A stretch of DNA of 64,000 bases from Epiperipatus broadwayi (GCA_028023455.1 JAQFVV010012531.1:2358001-2422000); one strand, 5' to 3'. Positions 44,715 to 58,559 are shown, counted from the first letter of the stretch. Program-made: numbers and translations. The notes: generated by a model from the sequence alone, not told the origin.

Positions 44715-47700
44715 CGCATTAGCAGATATTGCTCTTATATAAATAAATAAGATTAAAAAATGTCTTCAACGGTAAAATTTTTAAAAATCATTGATAAATC
44801 TTTTAAAAGATTGAATACACATTTTAAAGTGGTACTTTGGGATTAGTGCTACTATGATGTAATTGTTGGGCTATAATTATGCTAACGTTGCAAATTATTC
44901 TACACTTTAAACTTGTTATTTTTTTTAAAGATTAGCAAAGTTTATATTTAAAAAATGAGTTTATGAATTCAACTAAATTTTAAAAAATTATTATGAATAC
45001 AAAATATGTACTTAAAAAATTTGAATTCAAATTCATTTTAAAAAAATATTATGAATATGATATGAATAAAAACATTTTTGAATAAAAAAAATGAGTAAAC
45101 AAAAGCAATTTTAAATGGTCTGTTTATTTAATTCAACTCTATTATTTATATTATTCGTAATACTTTTTTTAAAATTAACTTGAATTCAACAACTCATTTT
45201 TTAAATATAATGCTTGCAAAACCTAAAGTTATACTTCACAGGCAATAAAAATATATTCGCAAAATTACAATAATTATGGCCGGATGATTATGTCACAGCA
45301 GTGCTAACTCCAAGGTACCTTTACAGTTTATTTTGATAAGTTGTCCCGATAGCTTCTTCACTTCTTTTGATTACCAAGAGTGCCACTATGTCACGACTTA
45401 GAAAATTTAATTTACAGTGATCAAGAGTTGATGATGGCTAATGCTGCCAGCTAGACCCAGGGAGAGAAAAAGGTCTTCAAGGTTGTTTAGACAAATGAGA
45501 AAAGAATACAAAGACAAACATCAGCTTAAAATAATTGTAAATAATTTTTAAAATTTATTAAATTCAAAAATAAAATAAATCCCAGGCAAACAAAATATAA
45601 GTTTGACTTAGATTCTTCTAGAGTATTTATCGGAGAGAGTTTTGAAAACATTAAACACTCTGGCAGATAAGTTCGTTTTTTCACCTATAATTTAAAAAGA
45701 GGATTTATAATATCTTCTAGCCAGCAGTTTTCTCATTAAGAAATTCCAGTTTTCTCATTAAGAAATTGCAAAAATAAAAGGGATCTTGTAGGGAGTACAA
45801 TGAAACAGTGCAGGTAAGATTTCCTTGTCCTGGAGAAAAGCATTGGGACCAAGAATGTCATTTTTCTGCAGAACAGCTCATAATAAACCACATTCAAGGT
45901 GATCAAGGTTGTCTCCAATACAAGAAAAGAAAATATAACAAGAAAAGAGCACGATTTTACATAATCTTAAGGTAGCAGAATACAAAATCTCTGAGTTTAA
46001 AAAAGATAAAACAATACACTCTATAAACTACTAGCCAAAAGATTTACAGTCTTCAGGAAATGCAAACCAAGCTTAGCTAAATAAATTACAAGGAAAGAAT
46101 AAAGGACAGGTAAGCTGAAAGCAAATTATGAATGTCTGCCAAAGCATTTATCAAGGGTAATATAAATAATATAAAAAACACTAAGCATTTAAAATAGACA
46201 CAGTACACTCTCAGAAAAATGCATATTAAAAAAAATAGTATGGAGTCTTAAAACTAAGAGTCCACTATATACACTAGTAAGAAAATACACAAGATAATTA
46301 AAAGCATTAAAGAAATATTCAAAATCTAAAATAAATACAGGATTATTTAAGATTAAGCTGAGACTTTGACAGAGATTTAAACCCTGATTAGAATATGAAA
46401 ACATTTTATCCCGAGGCATAAGGTTAGGTCCGGCAGATGTTTTTCAGCAGCGCACACAGTTTATTTCACTTTAAAGTTCTGAATAAAATTTTGTTTCCAT
46501 TTATATGTTCGGGAGTCTGGAGGCAATTTTAGGGATCAGTTCTTGTTCAGGCTTTTATGACATGATATTGGAAAAACAACTCGGGCTCTGGGGTCTACCT
46601 TCGGGTTGATTTAGCACTGCATGTTGAAAAGATTCCTCATGGTAGGTAATTTTAGCATTCTGCAGAGTAACGCTATTTAGAAAATCAGCAGAATTTCCTA
46701 TCAGCAGACAACAATCTTTAAAATATAAGATCGCACAGCAAAAGAAAATAGTCAACAAGCAGAATAAAAATGAATAGCTGAATAATAATTAGTCTGAAAT
46801 CCCAGGGTTATTTATATGCACTCTTATCTCCTGTGTCATCTTTAATTAGAAGTTTTTGCCCAGGGTAAATCTCTATATCAGGCTCAATCTTAATTTAAAA
46901 TCTGACCAGGGTTCCTATCTCTATCCAAAATTAATTAAAAATAAATAAATGCAAAATTAATCCTCAGCTTTTCTTTTTAAAAATAAATTAAAATTAGATT
47001 ACAAATAAAAATAAAAGAAACAGGAATGCAATTAAAACTTTCCAAAATTAAAATGTTTTTTTCCAAAAAGAATTAAAAATTTTAAATTAGAATATTTTTA
47101 CAAATAGATAAAAAAACAAGTGTCGAAAGAAAATCTATTGCAAATGAAAATAACAGAATTTTAAAATAAAAATGAGTATGTGTTATTGCACATACTCTTA
47201 AGACATAAAAAAAAAAAACAATATATAAAACATTTAAATAGTTTTCTTTTAAAACTTTATAAAAAGATGAAAATTACTTTTAATTTTGCAATAGAACTTT
47301 TGAAGCGGATAAAGTATCTAGTTCAATAAGTAAAAAGCAATTGCTTCAAAAATTTTGTGCTACATAACTTAATTAAACTTAAGAACAAGATAAATATATT
47401 TATATAATTAATAAATTAGTAAACTTATTATTGATCATACTGAATTTCTTCTTTCATTTACAGACCTACAACTATTTTAGAATAATCAAGCATATCAAGA
47501 TAAACATTTTGACACAAGTTTCAATTATTTAATTATAGGAAGTAATAAGATATTAGACATGTATTTGTTCCTTAATAATGGTCAAATATAAATGTATTTC
47601 TTTGATTGAGACTCCAATATCCATGATCTCAAATTTCACTGGTTCAATAACTGATGGGTTAAAAAAAGGCAAAACATTAATCTTTTTAATTCATAGGATA

Positions 47701-48682
47701 ACTGGTGGTGCTGAAAAGCAAAACACAAAAAAATAATTGTTACTCTTTGTATAAGCGAACACACTTGAAATTTATAAATTTAGGCATGGTATCTTTTAGA
47801 CTTCAACATTAATTTTCGTCACAAGAAAAATAAAGAAAATATATATATATTTGAGTAAATGTATAATTTTTAAATTAAGCTATATCATAGGAATATATAT
47901 AGTGTATGTACATGTTAAATATGCATGCAATTTATATATGTATGTTAAAACTGTAATATTCCTTTTTTTTTTTTGTTACTTGTTTTTACTAGTGTTTTTA
48001 ATTTATATCAAATTTATACATACTGTACGTACATATGTATACGTGTTAAGAATTTATCCTTATATAGTATTTATTACTCCTCACAGATCTTAGTATCAGT
48101 GCTAAGACTCAAAACCAAATGACATAAGATATAGTAGGTTTTAGAGAAATTAGTGATATGTTATTTTCACACTGAGATCTACTTAGATTCTTAAGTGCTT
48201 GAAATATCCACTATCACCCATTATAACATTACCCAATCTATTTTAGATTCATTTTGTATAAATGTTCTTTTAACTTCATTTATTTTTTTGGAATATTTTT
48301 TTTTATTAAAATAAATTTCTGTAAAGATTGAGAAATCTTTTAATGTCATAAAAATAACTCACATATCATGAAATAAATGTGTTTGAAGTTAATTTCTTAA
48401 TTGATAATAAGTAAAAAAAAAAAAAAATTGCATGGTTAGGTACTGGAAAGTTATGACATTCAAGCATCCAATTAGCCAGTTGAGCGTATCAGGTTTTTTT
48501 TTTTTTAATTTTACTCAGCTACTGATTGAGAAAACTTTGGATCTGAAATTAATAACAATTCATGGAAAATATTTTTCTTGAATCATTGAGGATTCTTTTA
48601 AATAAATCAATATTTTACCCATAGCATGCTCAATAATTATTAAAATTCATCAGTTTTTTTAAAAAAAAAACATCTATATCAA
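44715..48682. other. AT-rich DNA with an unclassified, less AT-rich part
   Basis: No gene was recognised. 45270-46900 is richer in G and C and contains a 22-base tandem duplication (AGTTTTCTCATTAAGAAATT at 45726 and 45748). Its frames are short and on the minus strand, with no domain. It may be an old retroelement part. The rest is plain AT-rich DNA. The frame at 47851-48093 is a chance hydrophobic one. Confidence 0.35.
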
Positions 48683-50504
48683 CAATGTCATCATCATCAA
48701 CCATTATCAATCCACTGCAGGAAAAAAGTCTCTCCAACTTCATTTTCTCCGATCTCTAGTCTCTCTTCTCCACATCACCCTTGCATATTTTATTTCATCC
48801 ATCCATCTCACATGTGGTCTCTTTCTGGGTCTTTTACAATCTCTTGGAATCAGTTTAAGATTTCAAATGTCCATCTATTATCACCTCTTCTAGCAATATG
48901 TCTAGCCCAACTTCACTTCAGTTTTTTAATTCTTTCAATGATATCAATAACACCTGTTAGTTCTCTTAATACTCCTAACATGCATCTCTCCATACTTCTT
49001 TGAGTGGTCTGAAGTCTCTGTATTGCTCTTCTATTAAGTGTCCAAGTCTCAGATCCATAAGTAAGAACTGGTAAAACACTATTTATTAAAAACCTTCCTT
49101 TTCAAACACATAGGCATATTTCCTTTTAGTATTCTTATTTCTACCAAAAACACTCCAACCAAGTTTAATTCTATGATTAATTCATCCATTATGTTTCCAT
49201 CTGTAATAATATCTGACCAAGATAATGAATCTTTATTTTCATCTTTTAAAAAAATTCACTGAACATTACTTTAGTCTTTTTAACATTTATCTTTAGTCCT
49301 ACTTTCTTACTTTCATCTAGTAACTCTTGCAACATTTACTGAAACTCTGAAGCATTATTTGCAAAAACAACATCATCTGCAAAATCTAAATGACTTAAAT
49401 AATCTCCATTTACTTTCACTCCTTTAGCTTCCCATTTTAATCCACAAAATACTTCTTGCAGCACTGCTGTAAAAAGTTTTGGAGATATGGAGCCATCCTG
49501 TCTTATAACCTTCTCAATGTTAACCTTCCTAGTATCATTATGTAATTTAATTGTTGCTATTACATTTTTATAAACATTCTTCAGAATATAACAATATCCT
49601 AGGTCTATATCCTGATGATCCAATGCTTTATTCACTGTAAAAATGTTTACAGAGTCAAATATCTTTTCATAATCTACAAATCCAGAGCATAATGGCAACT
49701 CATATTTATTGATCCTTTCTATAACTTCTCTCAACACTTGGATATAATATATGTAGTAATACCACCTTTAAAGCCTGGTTGTTCTCTTCGTTGGTTGTAA
49801 TCCAATGTTCTCTGTAGACAAGTTGTAGTTATCTTGATAAAATTTTTGTATAAAACTGATAAAAGGCTGATAGATCTATAATTTCTAATATCTTCTTTAT
49901 CACCTTTTTTAAATATTAATATTAATACTGCATTCTTCCAATCATCTGGTACATCTTTATGATTTAGACATCTGGTATATAACTTTGTCAAATTTTTTTC
50001 TATTTCTTCATCTGCTTCTTTTAATATATAGATTATAATTCCTGGAGCTTTTCCTTTCTTCATAAATTTAATTGCACGTCTCACTTCATTTAAAATTCTG
50101 GGCAATTCAGAAGATATAATAGATGTAGAACGTACTTGTTCTTTATTACTATATAATTCTTGATAAAACTTTTCTACCCATTCCTTGCTGTCATCTCTCT
50201 TTTTAGTAATAGTTCCATCTTTTTTTCTTACTGCAGGTATAAGTTTCCTACCAATACCAAAATGTTGTTTTACACCCTTGACACTTTTATTCTCTTATAC
50301 AGCTTTCCTTGCTAGTTCATAATTGTACTTCCTTATATCATTATCAATTCTTTTTTGCACCATTTTACAAAATTTGAGATATTCAATCCTTTTTAATGCA
50401 TTACTTTTATATATCTTCCTTCTTTTCTCCATAAATTCTCTAATCTCAGTAAAAATTTTATTGGTCAATTGCTGCTTTGTTCTACCAGCTATCTTTGTTG
50501 CCAT
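48683..50504 (-). pseudogene. RTE-like LINE, 5'-truncated copy 1
   Basis: On the minus strand, a linker (TKIAGRTKQQLTNKIFTEIRE) is followed by the polymerase. The blocks are LKEADEEIEKNLTKLYTRCL, LIFKKGDKEDIRNYRSISLL, then FVDYEKIFDSV with the first catalytic Asp and IRQDGSISPKLF. HLDFADDVVFANN near 49365-49385 has the FADD catalytic pair intact. The C-terminal part has LTYGSETWTL- and RSMERCMLG-like codons (48880-49060). It ends in (GAT)n repeats near 48690, as RTE elements do. The endonuclease is absent, as in a 5'-truncated insertion. Frameshifts break it near 49735 and 49330. Confidence 0.92.
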
Positions 50505-51242
50505 TTTTAAATATGTATGAGAAAGGAATTTGCTGTTAATTGAAAGGAGACTCTTTGATTCCTCTTGGAGGCCTTAAAGAAACACTAAGCAGGGCAAATT
50601 TCCTAATGTTCACTCCATACATTATTCTCACTGCAGCTATTATTACTATGTGATTATTCATATAGTATACAAACATGGATACTATATCCATAAGCCAGTG
50701 TGGTGAATTTATTGGTTTTTTGCCTTTGAGTTTAAAATCAAGAAACACCATGGTCTTTCTTCTCAGTTGCCTGATAAGGTAGAATGAATGTGTGTGAAAT
50801 TTTTTTTTATCAACAATGTTTAATTATGTATATATAAACACATACATATATATAAAACATAAAACTTAATTCATATTATAATGTTCAGAATTTCAGAATA
50901 TTTCTTCTCCATCTTGCATCAATGAACACTAGTAACATCTCTCTTCTAACTCCAAAAGTTATAATGCAAGCAATAAATAACATTAACTGTTTGTAAAACC
51001 CAATTACTATCCACTGATATTAGTCATTGCTTACATTTGGAAGAGATTTTTTCTGTAAATAATATCTATTTCTTATTATTGTCATTGTTGTTACTGTATT
51101 ATTAGGTGCAATCAAGTCTGACTTATCATCTGTTTGTTTTCTTCTCTACCTACTCACTTTCCACAGTGATTCTGATAAATATCATACCATTAACACCTTT
51201 TTATACACTTTATCAATACTTTTATTTGTATTAAATTAACAG
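50505..51242. other. AT-rich DNA between LINE copies
   Basis: The first 250 bases contain a 71-codon minus-strand frame (50536-50751) without a recognisable domain. It may be an extension of the LINE or the insertion site. Otherwise nothing was recognised. Confidence 0.35.
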
Positions 51243-51290
51243 TTTCGACTGTCCTGCAGTCATCATCAGAGTTCTTGTTAATTCTATTAC
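51243..51290 (-). ncRNA. Hammerhead-like core motif, third family member
   Basis: The minus strand reads CTGATGA, T, hairpin GACTG-CAGGA-CAGTC, GAAAC. The two strands of the hairpin stem and both conserved boxes are intact. ATTAACA before and TGTTAAT after the core can pair to close the structure. A proper stem I is not visible. The surrounding sequence differs from the 44515 element, so it is a separate insertion. Confidence 0.55.
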
Positions 51291-51689
51291 CAAAACTCAA
51301 CTGCTCCGATAAATACCAACCAATGATTGACAAGTTGTTTTTTTGTCAATTTTTTTTACTTTATTGTTATGTTTGCCAACATGAATAAAAATTCTTAAAT
51401 AAAAATTATAATATATTAAATCTACTCGGATATCTCAGAATAATTCATCATTTTAAACTATTTATCACTTATAAGTTTTAAATTAAGCACGTGTACAAAT
51501 AATAATAACTATGCTGCGATGATGAAATGTCAAAACAAATATGATTTGTTTTACAAAATGAAAAACAAAGATTATAGACAATTAACAGTAGAATTTGTCA
51601 TTTATTTGAAATAAAAACTTTCTAAGTGAACTCAATTTATTATTTTCCAACAATATAATCTAATACACATAAACACTCATACTATTCTT

Positions 51690-52125
51690 ATCATTTTTAA
51701 CCATTATCAATCCTCTGTAGAATAACTCTCAAAGTTGAATCCAATTCATAATTTGTCCATAACATTTCAGCAAACTACCTTATTTCATTCACCCATTTTA
51801 TATGTGGGCACAATCTCTTGGGATCCAGTTTAAGATTTTTAATTATTGGCCTATTACTGTTCCTACTAGAATTATGTTCAGACCAAATATTCTTCAGCCC
51901 TCTATTCCTTCAATTGACATCAAATATTTGTAGGTTCAATCCCCTATGTATTTTACTTTTGTTGTTTTTGTTTATATCTCTCCATACTTCACTATGTAAT
52001 CTGAAATCTCTGGATTGGTCTTCTATTGAGCATCCAAGACTCAGATGCATATGTAGGAATTTGCAAGATACATCTATCAAAATTTTTTTTTTTCAAATAC
52101 CAAAACATACTTCCTTTAATATTAG
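51690..52125 (-). pseudogene. RTE-like LINE, C-terminal fragment, copy 2
   Basis: The minus strand shows the same C-terminal wording as copies 1 and 3: a YASESWMLNRRPIQRF-like reading near 52000-52060, then AACCATTATCAATCC at the 3' end (51700). Only the last 430 bases are present. The plus-strand 131-codon frame over it (51818-52213) is a shadow. Confidence 0.75.
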
Positions 52126-52559
52126 ATTTCTTCAGATACTTACAGAATATATACATGAGTGTGAATTGATCTGCTGGAAAGTAGATCTACTGACTTTAAA
52201 AAACAGACCATGAACAAAGATTTATAGTTATTTGGAATAGCATATCATTAATCTAATGTTCCTCTCCTGAGCTGCAATCCATGAATTTTTAGCTCTCAAG
52301 GTGACTATTTTTCAAATCTGCGACTTTATCACTGCATTAAATAATGTAGGACTTCTAAAAAAGTAAAAAAATCCTTATACAGTTTGGTTTAACCATCTAC
52401 CAGAATATTTGGAGCGCATTTCAGCACCCTCTATTAACATGTGAAACATAACACAAACTATAACATATCATTCACACTTTGATATAAAACAAACAAAATT
52501 GGCTTCAAACCTATTCTGATTGTGGGTTAGTCGTGTTGAGGTTTGGCCATAGTTCACAA
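52126..52559. other. AT-rich DNA, no gene seen
   Basis: This is the gap between two RTE copies. Nothing was recognised. Confidence 0.4.
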
Positions 52560-55190
52560 TTCAGAATTTGGCTATTACCATCATTATCACTTTTAAATAT
52601 TATCGATCCACTGCAGGATCCATATCTCTTAAGTTTAATTCAGTTACTTTGATTCCTAGGTTCTCTTCTCCAAAAAGCATCATCTAACTTATATTTTATC
52701 TATCCATCTTATAAATGACTCTTTTCTAAATCTTTTAAAATCTCTTGGAACTGATTTAAAACTTCAACTGCTCATCTACTATCATCTCTTCTAGCAATAT
52801 GTTGAGAACAGCTTCATTTCAGTTTCTTGATTCTATCAATGATGTTTTGATTTCTTCTTGTTATGCCTACAATGCATCTCTCCATACTTCATTAAATGGT
52901 CTGAAATTTTTGTAGTGTTCTTCCATTCAGTACCCAAGTCTCAGATCTGTAAGTTAGAATTAGTAAAACATATTTCTTAAAAATTTTCTTTTTCAAATAC
53001 ATGGGCATATTGCTTGTTAATATTGTTATTTTTACAAACTCCATCTAAGTTTAATTCTATAACTTCATCCTTTATGTTTCTGTTGGGTTAAAAATCTGAC
53101 TAAGAAATCTGTAATCTTCTTCTAATTCATGATTATCATCTTTTATTTTCTTCTGAATGAATCTAGTAAACATTACTCCTTTTAGCAATAATCTTTAGTC
53201 CTATTTTCCTACTTTCATCTGATAATTCTTGCAGCATTTCCTGAAACTCAGAAGCATTATTTGCAAAAACAACTACATCAATAAAATATATATGACTTAA
53301 ATAATCTCCATTTATTTTTACTTTGTTAGCTATAAAAATTTTGGATATAGAATCATCTAGTATCACCATGTAATCTATTCCTGGCTTTTATATTTTGATA
53401 AATATTCTTCAGAATATAACAATATTCTGCTGGGCCTATACTTTGATGATTCAATGTTTTAATTACTATAGAAACGTCAAATACCTTTTCATAATCTACA
53501 AATCCAAAGTACAATAGCAACTCATATTCATTGTTCCTTTCTGAAATTTCTCTCAATACTTGTATATGAGCTCAGTTTTTTTTTTTTTTTTGTGGTTAGT
53601 TAAAATCAGAAGTTCACTGGAAAAGTCATAATTAATATCATAAAGATTTTTAGAGAATTGATAAAAGACTGATAGACCTATAATTTTTAATATTTTCTTT
53701 ATTATTTTTCTTCTTTCAATTTCCTGGTACACATTTATCATTTAGACATTACTTGATACAAGATCTTGTATAAAACTGATGATAAAAGACTGATAGATCT
53801 GTAATTTCTAACATCTTTATCATCTTTTTTTATATATCAATATTATTACTGCATTCTTCCAATTATCTTGTACATCTTTATAATTTAAATATTTGGTATA
53901 TAACTGCCAACCTGTTTAATATATCAGTAATAATTTCATCATTTCCTGGAGCTTTCTTTTCTTCATAGATTTAATTGTATGTCTCATGTCTTCATTTAAA
54001 ATATTGGGCAACTGAGAAGCTGTGCAAAATACTTTGTTTTCTTATTCTTAATTACGATATAATAGTTTATAGAATACTTTTACATATTTCATGACATCAT
54101 CTCTAGTAATAGTTCCATCTTTTCTTATTAATGCAGAATGTTCCTTCTAATACCAAGATAGTATTTTATAATTTCAACACTTTTATTCTCTTCAATAGCT
54201 TTCCTTGCCAATTATACACAATTTTATTTTCTTACATCAATATGAACTTTTTCTTATCATTTTATAAAACTCTTAATGGATCATTTTTAAAATTTTTCAC
54301 ATTCCTTCTTTTCTTTATATATATTTTTTGTCGATAAAAAGTCTATTGGGAAATTGTTGCTTTTTTTGTCTCAGTTATCTTTCTTACCGTTTTCACAATA
54401 ATAATTAATTATCTTATTGAATTCGATAAAGTCTGAATCATTTTCAAAGTCTGTTCGTATTTTAAAATGACTTACAAGTTCTAATTTAAACGAAATACTT
54501 TCTGAAGATAAAGACTACCAATTATACTTTCTAAATAGTTTTTGTCTCTTTAATTTTGCGTTAACATATATTTATATCTCACAAACTGATGATCATTTCT
54601 TATGTTCAAATACATATTTTCGGTTAGTCAAAATATAATCTAATTCTGCTACACTTTAATATCCATTTCTATTAAGCATTTTTCTCAAAAAAAAAAAAAT
54701 TCATAATATACAACTTTTCTTTTTCTAAGAATTCCATAAATCAGTGACTTTTATCATAATAACCAAATTTATCCACAGTATTTTCATCTTTCAATCGTTT
54801 ATCAATTCTAACATTAAAGTCTTACCTGACAATTTAATAATATTTGATCTGATCAAAAACATTTATATATCCAAATAAATATCCACTACTTCTTATTTCA
54901 AGAATTTACCTGAATTACCTACATTTGTTATTTTTCATTTACTTGACGAACTAATCTTGCCACTACGTCTGATATACAATCAATCTTTACAATATTGCTC
55001 TTCCACTTTTTATTTGTAATGTGCTTCCAATATTTGTGTCTTTGTGGTTAAGTACATGACCATTTTTAAAATGATCTCTTCATCTTTTATTTTAACTTCA
55101 CAAAGTCCAACAATGTTTTCCAATTCATGTAATGCTCATTCATTTGAATGTGATCTGCAATTGTAAGTATCTAAATAAAAAAAAGTCATT
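52560..55190 (-). pseudogene. RTE-like LINE, longest copy (3), endonuclease and reverse transcriptase
   Basis: It covers more of the element than copy 1. In minus-strand order there is an endonuclease-like region (54440-54870) with DKFGYYDKSH, EKLYIMN and LDYILTNRKYVF, the end of an APE-type nuclease. Next is a broken linker, then the polymerase with FVDYEKVFDVS (53353-53556) and YFIDVVVFANNASEFQEM (53163-53369). In that last block the catalytic FADD has become FIDV, so the active site is lost. The C-terminal part and 3' end run to 52575. Frameshifts and stops are frequent. It is more decayed than copy 1. Its upstream limit is uncertain between 54870 and 55190. Confidence 0.85.
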
Positions 55191-57540
55191 GGTGAATGAC
55201 ATTAGCACCCTCGGCTTTGGGCCACCAACCATCACCTTAGTTGGTGACTTTAAAGCCTCCTGAGAATAGAAGCCACAAATTAGCTTTGTGCCATGATTAT
55301 AAACATCAGTTTAAAAAAAGTTCAATCACACACATTCATCCTATTTTCAAAAAATTTCAATTGATACTTCAATTAAAAGCAATCTGGCAACTCACAAGAA
55401 AGACCATAATGTTCTTGATCTTAAACTCAGGAGTAAAATGCCAATAAATTAATCACACTGGCTGATAACATATTGGTGAGCAGTCCATCCATGTTTGTTT
55501 ACTATATGGACAATCACATAGTAGTAGCAAGAAAATAATGAATTGAACATTTAGGAATTTGTCTTGCCCAATTCCTTTAAGGTCTCCTTTCAGTTAATAA
55601 CAAAGTACTTTCTATAGCTTTGACTATTTTATAATATATTATAATGAAATGATGATAATGAACTAATAGACGATGTTTAAACGCTCTCATATAGTGCTAT
55701 AATGTATTAATTACATAATTGGTTATATTTCATTCAGATTACCATTTTATTTCTTTATTTGCTATTAAAATTTAAAAAGATAAGTTATTAGTCAATTAAA
55801 TTTTTTTTTTTTGTTTACATAGCTAGTTAACATAGCTAAGTGTCTCAGGTAATATACTTCATGACTGTGAAGATATATATATATATATCATCATCCAGCA
55901 AAAAATATTCTAGTGTTAGGCAATTATATAAATATACAAACAATCATAAGAAGTCTAACTTGATGATTTAATAAAAAAATATATATAATGTGGAATACAA
56001 CAAAGCAGCAAAAGTGTAACAGTAATTATATTTTATTTATGGAAGTTTTTTTTTTATATATATAATATCCAGTTTGCACTGTGGAGCACATGTAGAAAAG
56101 CATTCAATAATTAAATTCAGTAATCATGTCATAGTTTTATATTTTCTTCCAATAAAACAGAAATCTCAAGAAAAAAAAGTCATGTATCAACTGCATTTTT
56201 TTCAATTTCCATCTAAGAAACATAAAAAAAAACATCTCAGTCATGTACTTAAAACAATATAGTCAACCTGTCACTTTAGTGCTTAAAGATTCAGAGCACA
56301 TAAGTATGTGATTATTTGCAATAGTACTACACAATCCTTATAACCATTATGCTACCAGGATGTTACACCACCTGAAGTCTTTTAGAATTTGTGGAAGAAC
56401 ATCTACATTCACAAAGGCCTGATCACAATTATACATTCAGAGATGTAATATTATATGTGTGGAGCTCTTCAAATATAACAGTAACTATATTCACTTGTCA
56501 TGCTCATGTCAGAGATTCAAGTCCAGATTGGATGAACCTCAGAAATAGCTATCTAGTATTGACTGATATATTGTTAGGAACTACATTTAGAAAAGGAGTG
56601 AATATTCTAGATTATTCATCAGGTGCTGACTGTAAAAACAATAAGATTGTAATATGATGAAGATGTCACATTGCTATTAGCATTGAACCCACAATCTATG
56701 CATAAACCTTGTCACTATTTTACAGAATACTGATGAGCTTAATAGTCATTTAATAAACTATATCTCACTGTTGTATTTAAACATAACTTTTGGAATTGAA
56801 CTTCGCATGCATGATTTTTCTTCAAAATCAATGATCTTTTAATGTGATACTAGATGCATAAAGCACATGTCTGAACGTCACACACATATGAGATAGTTGA
56901 AATATCATTAATAATATTCAACTAATTATTTGTAAACTGCTCCATTGATGGCATTCTATGTATTTCTGGATTATATATTACTGGTAATAATTTTGTTGTA
57001 CATTACGTTTTTTAGTTATAAATACTTTTTATTTTTAAATATTAATTTGCATCTTTATTATAAGTTTCTAGATATGCCGTATTAAACAAAGGAGAGTGGG
57101 GGATAATCATGGGAATCATGTTTTGGTGCTGGACGTTACATTCTCAGCACACGACTTTTGCTTTATTATAATTATAGGTCATCCTGGATGTATTTATATA
57201 TCATCATAAAGAATCAAATGAATTTATTCTGCAAATGAAAAGTCATAGAAATACAACTGAAGGTAACAAATCTTTTATTATTAGTTCAGAGAGATCATTG
57301 TCAGGAACTCTTTGGAGCTGGCAAACCTGCTTTTTCCCATCAGATTACTTTGCATATATCGTTGTTTTAATATAATAGTTTAAAAGTTTTCCAATGATAT
57401 TTGTCTTTTCATAAGGGGGAAATTTCAACATTTAAAGATATGTAACTTATAGAACCTATTATAAGCTACTTTTTTTTTTAAACCAAGTAATCAATACTTT
57501 TTTTTTTTTGGCAAAGACAATTTTTAAAGAAAAAAAACAG
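55191..57540. other. AT-rich DNA with one unrecognised frame
   Basis: The 88-codon plus-strand frame at 56391-56657 (containing YVWSSSNITVTIFTCHAHVR) has a mixed composition but no domain that I know. No splice sites support it as an exon. 55195-55300 is less AT-rich and could be the 5' part of the RTE copy. (TA)n runs occur near 55875 and 56055. Confidence 0.3.
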
Positions 57541-57963
57541 GTCGTAACATGAAATCCATTAAGACTTAAAATTGACAAAATTAAAAAAAAAAAGTTAGGA
57601 ATTAAATAGAAAGTTAAAATGAACAACTAATTAGAAAAGAAAATTATTTCGAATAGTACTTTAAGACTGAGGATCAAATTACTAAATTCGAAAACAAATC
57701 TTAAATTCACCAAAGAAAATAACGTTTACCTTTAGAAATAAACTTGTTAGGGTTAATAGGCCTAACAAATTAGCAATTATGACCAATTTAATACATAGCT
57801 TAAAACACAACAGCTAAAAATCAAATGACAGCACTGTATGATTTACGGTCACGTAAAAATATAACGATAAAGAATGAGCTAATTAATAAACAATGAAAAG
57901 GGATCATCTTAAATTTAAATCTGTAATAGCTTCAAACATAAATTAATAAAAATGACAGCTTAC

Positions 57964-58244
57964 CTAATAGATTGTTCTAATTTTTCTCGTATCGGCTGAT
58001 TTTTTAAATTTGGAATGTGTGTTGCAAAATTACAAGTAGTAGAATCATCGACGTACGAATCGGCAACTCCTAATTCCATCGCACTTGAGCTCCTACTGTT
58101 TGCAGGACTTATTTTAATGTCCATATCCCAGCTGTCCTGAGAACTTTCTCGGGAACTCGCAGCGGTGGTTCTCAAGGCGGGAGAGTGCGAGCCATTATTT
58201 TCTTCCCTTTTTATGTTCATTTCCGATTTCACGCTTTGAATCAT
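57964..58244 (-). CDS. First coding exon of an unidentified nuclear-type protein
   Basis: Ninety-four codons run from ATG (58244, A at position -3) to a consensus splice donor AG|GTAAGC at 57964/57963. The peptide begins MIQSVKSEMNIKREENNGSH. It has Ser-rich stretches (SSRESSQDSWDMD, SPANSRSSSAMEL) and ends NQPIREKLEQSI. It looks disordered, acidic and hydrophilic. VKSE and IKRE fit the SUMO-attachment pattern (hydrophobic-K-x-E), which is common in transcription regulators. Base composition is far less AT-rich than the surroundings. I do not recognise the family. Downstream exons would lie to the left and are not found, so the intron may extend far through the repeat-filled region. Confidence 0.75.
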
Positions 58245-58319
58245 ACTTTGAAAATTAAATTAAAAAATGCAAAACAGTACAAAGCTAAAAGTTAAATATT
58301 AAACAAAAACGACACCACC

Positions 58320-58400
58320 ATCATTGTACTCGCTCTATCAGCTGGCAAAGTGAGTCAACATATCGTTAAATGGTACTCTATCAGCTGATAGCAGCTATGT
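58320..58400 (-). promoter_or_regulatory. Candidate promoter/5' UTR elements with palindrome
   Basis: CTATCAGCTGATAG, a perfect 14-bp palindrome with the CAGCTG E-box, lies near 58377-58390. A second copy (GCTCTATCAGCTGGC) lies 45 bases away near 58331. They sit 75-150 bases upstream of the minus-strand exon and could bind bHLH-type regulators. No TATA box at a fitting distance is clear. Confidence 0.4.
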
Positions 58401-58559
58401 CGTAATGTGAGACTTGCAATATTTGATGTCGTAAATTAGATTTCTCCTATGTAAAAGTTTTATTTTCGAAAAAGCATAATCATTTCTTTATATTTACAGA
58501 TTATGCATATAAACTTTATAGTTCTCTTAAAAGTTAATCCTGCAATCTTATCATACTTT

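Noticed and set aside
47851-48093. Hydrophobic frame resembling a small membrane protein
   Set aside because: Translated T-rich DNA commonly gives such Phe/Leu/Ile runs, and nothing else supports it.
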